Below are positions 1 through 4,256 of a stretch of 8,270 nucleotides of DNA, piece after piece (the first letter of the stretch is position 1; each line of letters begins with the position of its first letter). The stretch spans positions 1 through 8,270 of the forward strand of contig PCSD01000014.1 of assembly GCA_002771615.1 (NCBI GenBank). Reading direction: 5' to 3'. Both the position numbers and the translations under genes were made by a program. Origin of the DNA: Candidatus Falkowbacteria bacterium CG23_combo_of_CG06-09_8_20_14_all_49_15. Lineage in GTDB: Bacteria > Patescibacteriota > Patescibacteriia > Patescibacteriales > UM-FILTER-48-10. A model generated the notes under the pieces. That model did not search any database and had not been told where the DNA came from. It saw only the letters and a program-made list of their open reading frames with translations.

Positions 1-33
1 TATCGCAGTCAAGGAAAATTCGCAATTACCGCC

Positions 34-68
34 TTGACAAAAAAAAGAGTCATGTTATTATTCTAATA
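34..68 (+). promoter_or_regulatory. Probable promoter with overlapping inverted repeat upstream of the Rrf2 regulator gene
   Basis: A perfect -35 hexamer TTGACA (34-39) is followed after 16 bases by TATTAT (56-61), which matches the sigma-70 -10 consensus at five of six positions. The -10 box lies inside an inverted repeat, TATTA-TTC-TAATA (56-68). An Rrf2 protein bound there would block RNA polymerase, so autorepression is plausible. The transcript would start near 68-70 and carry a leader of about 50 bases. The hexamers and palindrome are seen directly; the operator role is inferred, and AT-rich DNA makes a short palindrome less surprising. Confidence 0.6.
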
Positions 69-117
69 CGAAGTAAATCGGTAGGATATAAACAGGACAA
101 TAAACAATTCCGCTGAT

Positions 118-519
118 ATGAAATTTTCCACGCGCACGACATACGGCCTGCGGGCGATTGTTTATCTGGCTAAACAAAAACCCGGTGAGCTCACTTCTTT
201 GGCGCAAATCGCGGCCCAAGAAAAGATTTCTTTGAAATATCTGGAAAACATTTTTGGCTTGCTGAAAAAGGGAAAACTGGTCCGGGCCGTGAAAGGGCCG
301 GCGGGCGGCTACGCGCTGGCCAAGCCGGCTCCGTCTTTGACGGTTTATGAGCTGGTGGTTGCCCTGGAAAAGGATATCGCGCTTTTCCGTTGTTTGCGGC
401 CGGACGGCCGGACGAATTGCCGTTTGAGCGGCCAGTGCGCCGCGACCAAGGTCCTTGCGCGGGTGCAAGCCGCTTTGGCCGCGGCTTTGAAAACCATGAG
501 CTTGCGTGATTTGCTCTAA
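118..519 (+). CDS. Rrf2/IscR-family transcriptional regulator, probable Fe-S sensor
   Basis: This 133-residue protein has the usual Rrf2 length and layout. The N-terminus (MKFSTRTTYGLRAIVYLA) is the typical first helix. A winged helix-turn-helix spans about residues 25-58, and the wing carries the family signature GPAGGYALA (60-68). Three cysteines (C92, C101, C107; spacing C-x8-C-x5-C) sit where IscR- and NsrR-type members bind a [2Fe-2S] or [4Fe-4S] cluster. Family members regulate Fe-S biogenesis, NO response or cysteine metabolism. The iscU-nfu-iscS genes downstream favour a role in Fe-S homeostasis. The start at 118 is chosen because the conserved helix begins right there. No Shine-Dalgarno motif precedes it. 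Whether it acts as IscR, NsrR or something else cannot be decided from sequence, so no symbol is given. Confidence 0.9.
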   Translation: MKFSTRTTYGLRAIVYLAKQKPGELTSLAQIAAQEKISLKYLENIFGLLKKGKLVRAVKGPAGGYALAKPAPSLTVYELVVALEKDIALFRCLRPDGRTNCRLSGQCAATKVLARVQAALAAALKTMSLRDLL

Positions 520-535
520 AAATTCAGCGTTTTTC

Positions 536-1276
536 ATGAAGAAAATTTTTCCCATCCTGTTCTTCGCGTTTCTTTTGCCGGTTTTGGCTTCCGCGAACAA
601 TTTGCCGGATCGCGACGGCGACGGCGTGCCGGATCAAGACGAACTGGGAATATACCAAACCGATCCGGACAATCCGGACACGGACAATGACGGCTACAGC
701 GATTGGGCCGAGCTGAACGCCGGTTTTTCGCCGCATAATCCTTTAGCAGTAAAACTTGAGGATAATGATCAGGATCATGATGCTTTATCCGATCGCTTGG
801 AATTAGCTTTTGGCACAAAGATTTTGGATCCGGATACGGATCAGGACGGATTTAAAGACGGAGAGGAAATCGCCGCCGGTTACGACCCGCGGCAAGGCAA
901 CGGCGCGATTTTAAAGAAAAGGATTGAAATCAATCTCGGCCGGCAGGAATTATCCTATTTTTTAGGCCAGGTACGTTTGGGTAAATTTCCGGTTTCATCG
1001 GGAAAAAAAGGCATGTGGACGCCGGTCGGGCATTTCCGGATTGACGGCAAGCATCCGCGCGCTTGGTCAAGTTACGGACTGTGGATGCCTTGGTGGATGA
1101 GCCTCAAAAACGGCTATTTCGGCATCCACGAACTGCCGGAATGGCCGAATGGCGCCAAAGAAGGCGCGGATCATCTGGGCAGACCGGTATCGCACGGCTG
1201 TGTGCGCCTGGGCGTGGGGCCGGCGAAATTGCTTTATGACTGGACGCCCATCGGCACGGAAGTATTCATATATTAA
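536..1276 (+). CDS. Secreted L,D-transpeptidase (YkuD domain) with four thrombospondin type 3-like calcium loops
   Basis: The 246-residue product starts with a signal peptide (residues 1-20, ending in ASA, no lipobox cysteine). Residues 25-111 hold four acidic loops of the form DxDxDGxxDxxE, beginning at D25, D48, D78 and D100; the third has Ala instead of Gly. This is the pattern of thrombospondin type 3 or related calcium-binding repeats. Residues about 127-246 form a YkuD L,D-transpeptidase domain with the catalytic signature H198 (GIH) and SHGCVR (219-224, nucleophile C222). Such enzymes form 3-3 peptidoglycan cross-links or anchor proteins to the wall, outside the membrane. An in-frame start at 506 exists, but 536 is preferred because the signal peptide begins there and the overlap with the regulator gene disappears, leaving a 16-base gap. 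Co-transcription with the regulator is likely. Confidence 0.9.
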   Translation: MKKIFPILFFAFLLPVLASANNLPDRDGDGVPDQDELGIYQTDPDNPDTDNDGYSDWAELNAGFSPHNPLAVKLEDNDQDHDALSDRLELAFGTKILDPDTDQDGFKDGEEIAAGYDPRQGNGAILKKRIEINLGRQELSYFLGQVRLGKFPVSSGKKGMWTPVGHFRIDGKHPRAWSSYGLWMPWWMSLKNGYFGIHELPEWPNGAKEGADHLGRPVSHGCVRLGVGPAKLLYDWTPIGTEVFIY

Positions 1277-1325
1277 GGTGATGCTCAACAGCGAATAAAC
1301 GCGAATAATAATAGAATGAAATAAT

Positions 1326-1697
1326 ATGCCATATTCGGAAAAAGTGCTTGAACATTTCCAGCATCCGCGCAACCAAGGGTCAATGGCGGACGCGGACGCG
1401 GTCGGCGAAGTCGGCAATCCGGTCTGCGGCGATGTGATGAAGATCTATTTAAAAATCCGAGACCGGCGGATCAAAGATATCAAGTTTGAAACCTTGGGTT
1501 GCGCCGCGGCGATTGCCGTGTCTTCCGCTCTCACGGAAATCGCCAAAGGCAAATCCCTGGACCAGGCCTTGAAGATTGAAAAGGATGACATTGTCCGGGA
1601 ATTGGGCGGCTTGCCGGATTTGAAAATCCATTGTTCAATGCTGGGCGTGGAAGCGATGCGCGCGGCCATCGCCAAGTATCAGGCTGGCCAGAAATGA
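1326..1697 (+). CDS. iscU: Fe-S cluster assembly scaffold IscU
   Basis: The 123-residue protein is a complete NifU N-terminal (IscU) domain. All ligands of the nascent [2Fe-2S] cluster are visible: C34 in PVCGD, with D36, then C59 in LGCAAAIA, and H102-C103 in KIHCSML. The 44-residue step from C59 to C103 matches IscU (43 in E. coli) and lacks the roughly 20-residue insertion of SufU. The histidine before the last cysteine is also an IscU trait. IscU accepts sulfane sulfur from IscS and iron to build clusters in the cytosol. The HscA-binding motif, LPPVK in E. coli, reads LPDLK here (96-100), and no hscA or hscB is in the window. The gene ends in TGA. It lies 49 bases after the transpeptidase gene and has no Shine-Dalgarno motif. 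Confidence 0.95.
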   Translation: MPYSEKVLEHFQHPRNQGSMADADAVGEVGNPVCGDVMKIYLKIRDRRIKDIKFETLGCAAAIAVSSALTEIAKGKSLDQALKIEKDDIVRELGGLPDLKIHCSMLGVEAMRAAIAKYQAGQK

Positions 1698-1812
1698 AGA
1701 CAAAAAAAACCGACAAAAATCGCTTTGTCGGTTAAAATTTTCAGAAATAATTCGCCAGCCTTTCGTAAAGAAGGCAGGCCAGGAGCCAGCCTACAATAAT
1801 TATAAATAAAAT
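1698..1812. other. Spacer between iscU and nfu with hairpins
   Basis: This 115-base AT-rich spacer interrupts an otherwise tight gene run. It contains the hairpin described separately (1708-1733), a smaller possible hairpin GCCTTT-CGTAAA-GAAGGC (1758-1775), and two copies of GCCAGCCT (1754-1761 and 1785-1792). TACAAT (1792-1797) and TATAAA (1801-1806) resemble -10 boxes, but neither has a credible -35 element, so a separate nfu-iscS promoter is possible but not supported. On the minus strand, 1741-1806 reads as a hydrophobic peptide end (discussed in the findings). Confidence 0.5.
1708..1733 (-). terminator. Hairpin terminator, best on the minus strand
   Basis: The arms AACCGACAAA (1708-1717) and TTTGTCGGTT (1724-1733) pair perfectly over 10 bp around a six-base loop. 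Read on the minus strand, the second arm runs directly into eight T residues (complement of 1702-1709), which is a textbook intrinsic terminator. On the plus strand the stem is followed by AAAATTTT, so the U-tract is displaced by four bases and termination should be weaker. It may act as a partial terminator or RNA-processing stem between iscU and nfu-iscS, or terminate an antisense transcript. Confidence 0.65.
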
Positions 1813-2061
1813 ATGAATTTTATGGCAAATGAAAAAGTGGAGAAAAAAATTCAAGCCGCGTTGGAAATCATCCGCCCAGCCCTGCAAATGGACGGCGGCG
1901 ATGTTGAATTCGTTGATTTCAATGCCGAAACCGGCGTGGCGTGCGTCCGTTTGGCCGGCCATTGCGCCACCTGTCCGATGGCCCAAATGACGCTCACGCA
2001 AGGCGTGGAAAAAGAGATCAAGAAACACGCCCCCGAAGTGAAAGAAGTGGTGGCGGTTTAA
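1813..2061 (+). CDS. nfu: NifU C-terminal (Nfu-type) Fe-S cluster carrier
   Basis: The 82-residue protein consists almost wholly of a NifU-like C-terminal domain. It shows the conserved helix and MDGGDVEFVD segment (26-35) and the redox-inactive CxxC pair C51-A-T-C54 in the context GHCATCPMAQMTL. Two such subunits normally bridge one [4Fe-4S] cluster through the CxxC pairs and hand it to client apoproteins in the cytosol. In NifU proper this domain is fused to an IscU domain; here the two parts are separate genes, iscU lying just upstream. The second methionine (1822) is an equally possible start, because the domain begins after it. No Shine-Dalgarno motif supports either start. The desulfurase gene follows after 22 bases, consistent with one transcript. 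Confidence 0.92.
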   Translation: MNFMANEKVEKKIQAALEIIRPALQMDGGDVEFVDFNAETGVACVRLAGHCATCPMAQMTLTQGVEKEIKKHAPEVKEVVAV

Positions 2062-2083
2062 TAAATGATTAATCTGATTTTAT

Positions 2084-3349
2084 ATGACAGCCAAAAAATA
2101 TATTTATTTTGACCACAGCGCGACCACCCCCCTGGACCGCGAGGTTTTGAAAGCCATGGCGCCTTTCTGGCAGGCGGATTTCGGCAATCCGGCTTCCTTG
2201 CACTTGCGCGGCCGCCAGGCCCTGGAAGCGGTGGACATCGCCCGCGAACGGATCGCGGAATTTTTCAACTGCCAGCCCGGCGAAATCATCTTCACTTCGG
2301 GCGCGACGGAAGCGAATAATCTGGCCATCAAAGGCTTGGTCAAAAATTTGCGCGCGCAGGGCTGGGCGGATCCGGAAATCATCACCAGCGCGATTGAGCA
2401 TGATTCCATTTTGGAGCCGATTCGCGAATTGGAAAAAGAAGGCGTGAATGCGGTTTTCGCGCCCGTCAATGGAAACGGGATCGTTGATCCGGCCGCGATC
2501 CGGGCGGCAATCAATGAGCGGACCGTCCTGGTGTCCGTGATGTATGTAAATTCGGAAACCGGCGCCCTCCAGCCGGTGCGCGAAATCGGCAAGCTTGTCC
2601 GGAAAGCCAGGGAAAAGAGGCACAAACTCTGGCTCACGCGTCCGCTCGCCGATCGGGAGAAAAAAGAGCGCCCGCTGTGGTTCCATACGGACGCCACCCA
2701 GGCCGTCAATTTTTTCAACTGCGGCGCGCAAGGGAATTTTTTTGACCTCCTGTCTTTTTCCGGACACAAGATCTACGGACCCAAAGGCGTTGGCGTCTTG
2801 TATAAGAACGCCAAAGTGGGATTATCCGCCATCCAGACCGGCGGACATCAGGAAGGGAATCTGCGGAGCGGGACTTTGAACGTGCCGGGCATTGTCGGCC
2901 TGGGCGCGGCCATCCGCCTGCTCGGCCAAGCCGGGAAGATGGGCGAGCCCAGCCGTGAACAGAAAAAAAACACTTTGTCTGTCGCCAAATTGCGGGATCT
3001 GCTGGTCAAAGGGGTGCTGAAAAGCATTCCTAATGTCATTTTAAACACTCCGCTCGGCCAAGCCGCGCCCGGACACGCCCATTTTTCCTTTTTGGGCGTG
3101 GAAGGGGAGTCCACCCTCATCGCCTTGGATTTGGCCGGCATCGGGGTTTCCACCGGTTCAGCCTGCGCTTCCGGTTCCCTTACCGCTTCGCATGTCCTCT
3201 TGGCCATGGGCATCAAGACGGAAGTGGCGCACAACAGTGTCCGCTTTACGATCGGCAAGCTCAATACCAGGGAAGAAATTAATAAAGTCCTGCAAGTTCT
3301 ACCCCCGATCATCAGCCGTTTGCGCCGGATGAGCCCGATCAAGGAATAG
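2084..3349 (+). CDS. iscS: Cysteine desulfurase IscS/NifS (PLP-dependent)
   Basis: The 421-residue enzyme converts L-cysteine to alanine and carries the sulfur as a persulfide for Fe-S assembly on IscU, and possibly for tRNA thiolation. Class V aminotransferase marks are all present: the N-terminal YFDHSATTPLD (8-18), GNPAS (34-38), SGATEANNLAIKG (72-84), H106 that stacks on PLP, D203 and Q206 in HTDATQAV, the Schiff-base lysine K229 in SGHKIYGPKG, and RSGT (261-264). The catalytic cysteine is C361 in STGSACASGS, on a group I (IscS/NifS-type) loop. Compared with E. coli IscS from memory, there is an insertion of about 21 charged residues between the helix ending near R176 and the strand before HTDATQ, about nine extra residues near 281-300, and a C-terminus ending soon after the LRRMSP segment. 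The gene is last in the run and ends in TAG. Confidence 0.96.
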   Translation: MTAKKYIYFDHSATTPLDREVLKAMAPFWQADFGNPASLHLRGRQALEAVDIARERIAEFFNCQPGEIIFTSGATEANNLAIKGLVKNLRAQGWADPEIITSAIEHDSILEPIRELEKEGVNAVFAPVNGNGIVDPAAIRAAINERTVLVSVMYVNSETGALQPVREIGKLVRKAREKRHKLWLTRPLADREKKERPLWFHTDATQAVNFFNCGAQGNFFDLLSFSGHKIYGPKGVGVLYKNAKVGLSAIQTGGHQEGNLRSGTLNVPGIVGLGAAIRLLGQAGKMGEPSREQKKNTLSVAKLRDLLVKGVLKSIPNVILNTPLGQAAPGHAHFSFLGVEGESTLIALDLAGIGVSTGSACASGSLTASHVLLAMGIKTEVAHNSVRFTIGKLNTREEINKVLQVLPPIISRLRRMSPIKE

Positions 3350-3528
3350 GGTATTGTATTATATTTTTATCGGCAATCGTCTTATGGCCAGCGGATTGTA
3401 TTTGCGCTATTTGTCTTGTCTCAGACCACGGATCTAATGCCATGATCAGCGCGGAGATTAGACTAATGATTCATTTTGCGTTAAGATAATATTATAACAA
3501 GAACTAATTAACTCATGGCGAAAAAATT
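3350..3528. promoter_or_regulatory. AT-rich spacer with weak promoter signals upstream of the lipoprotein gene
   Basis: No gene, tRNA or strong terminator is visible in these 179 bases. TATAAC (3493-3498) and the overlapping TATTAT (3490-3495) resemble a -10 box about 30 bases before the lipoprotein start, but the matching -35 position (TTCATT, 3470-3475) agrees at only three positions. An imperfectly placed inverted repeat, TCTAAT (3433-3438) with ATTAGA (3457-3462), lies upstream. The spacing suggests that the lipoprotein gene has its own promoter and does not belong to the Fe-S run, but this is tentative. Confidence 0.35.
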
Positions 3529-4086
3529 ATGAGAATCAAGCGGTTAGCGGCCGTGGCCGCGATCCTGGCGCCTCTGGGTTTAGCCGGTTGCGGCTTGAGC
3601 CAGACCAGCGGCGAAAAAGTTGCGGAAAAGTATATGGAAAAAGCTCTGGAATCGGCTGGCGGCGGCGATGTGGATGTTGACGCCGCAAGCGGCAAAGTGA
3701 CGATCAAGTCAGAAGACGGGCAGGCGGAATTTTCCGGCGGGGAAGGAGTGAAACTGCCGGACGTCTTTCCGGATAATCTGGTCCTGGCCGATGACGCGAA
3801 GATCATTATGGCCTCCAAGGTCGGTAGCGGCTACAGCGTCGCTTATATCACCGATGAAACGCAGGCTCAGATGTTCACCCGGTACAAAAACGAATTGGTC
3901 GCGGATGGTTGGAAAAAAACCATGGAAATGGACGCGGGCGAGGCTCAATTGGCCAATTTCGCGCAGGACCGGACCACATTGTCCGCCACCATCGGCCAGA
4001 ATAACAGCAAGGAGGAGTCCTACCAAACCTTAGTCAGCCTGGTTTATGTGCAGGAAGAAGAAAAGAGCGCGCCGTCTGAAGAATAG
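3529..4086 (+). CDS. Small predicted lipoprotein of unknown function
   Basis: The 185-residue product has a basic N-terminus, a hydrophobic stretch (6-17) and a lipobox LAGC (18-21), so it should be lipidated at C21 by the Lgt/LspA pathway and anchored to the outer face of the membrane. The next residues (about 28-43) form an Ala/Lys/Glu amphipathic helix. A glycine-rich segment with GGDVDVDAASGKVTIK (45-60) follows, ending near EFSG, then LPDVFPDNLVL (76-86), and a compact C-terminal region of alternating strands and helices (about 90-175). The GG-V-V-D plus GKVTIK layout recalls a group of small bacterial lipoproteins annotated only as hypothetical. No catalytic motif is visible. The acidic tail is probably disordered. 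The start is set by the signal peptide; there is no Shine-Dalgarno motif. Confidence 0.85.
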   Translation: MRIKRLAAVAAILAPLGLAGCGLSQTSGEKVAEKYMEKALESAGGGDVDVDAASGKVTIKSEDGQAEFSGGEGVKLPDVFPDNLVLADDAKIIMASKVGSGYSVAYITDETQAQMFTRYKNELVADGWKKTMEMDAGEAQLANFAQDRTTLSATIGQNNSKEESYQTLVSLVYVQEEEKSAPSEE

Positions 4087-4155
4087 CCTCAGGCTGGTCA
4101 ATCGTTTTTGATCCGTACATAAATCTGATAAATTACGATTCCTTCGCGAGGAAAA

Positions 4156-4184
4156 AAAACAAGAGCCAAAAAGGCTCTTGTTTT
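4156..4184. terminator. Strong bidirectional rho-independent terminator
   Basis: AAAACAAGAGCC (4156-4167) pairs perfectly over 12 bp with GGCTCTTGTTTT (4173-4184) around an AAAAA loop. The plus transcript ends in TTTT, and the minus transcript has eight T residues (complement of 4152-4159). It sits between the convergent lipoprotein gene and the large minus-strand membrane protein gene and can end both. The rest of the 4087-4256 spacer holds only a short inverted repeat, TTACCA-GCCT-TGGTAA (4202-4217). Confidence 0.88.
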
Positions 4185-4256
4185 GCGGGCAGGAATTTTG
4201 TTTACCAGCCTTGGTAATTTTTACTACGGAGCCGGATAGGCATTGGAAAAATGGCA

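Noticed and set aside
506..535. Upstream in-frame start for the L,D-transpeptidase gene
   Set aside because: It would add ten residues before a complete signal peptide and overlap the regulator gene; the signal peptide begins naturally at the ATG at 536.
1695..1697. Alternative genetic code in which TGA is read as Gly (Gracilibacteria-type)
   Set aside because: TGA ends iscU exactly at the expected C-terminus and also ends the minus-strand membrane protein; no in-frame TGA is needed inside any gene.
1792..1806. Separate promoter for nfu-iscS (TACAAT or TATAAA)
   Set aside because: Neither -10-like box has an acceptable -35 element at 16-18 bases; AT-rich spacer DNA gives such boxes by chance.
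2069..2767. Long minus-strand reading frames (2069-2767 and 2104-2769) opposite iscS
   Set aside because: The plus strand encodes an unmistakable cysteine desulfurase here; the opposite frames are low-complexity, Arg-rich shadows with no recognisable domain.
3350..3528. tRNA, small RNA or riboswitch in the spacer after iscS
   Set aside because: No cloverleaf, conserved T-loop sequence or terminator-linked aptamer was visible; only a weak six-base inverted repeat is present.
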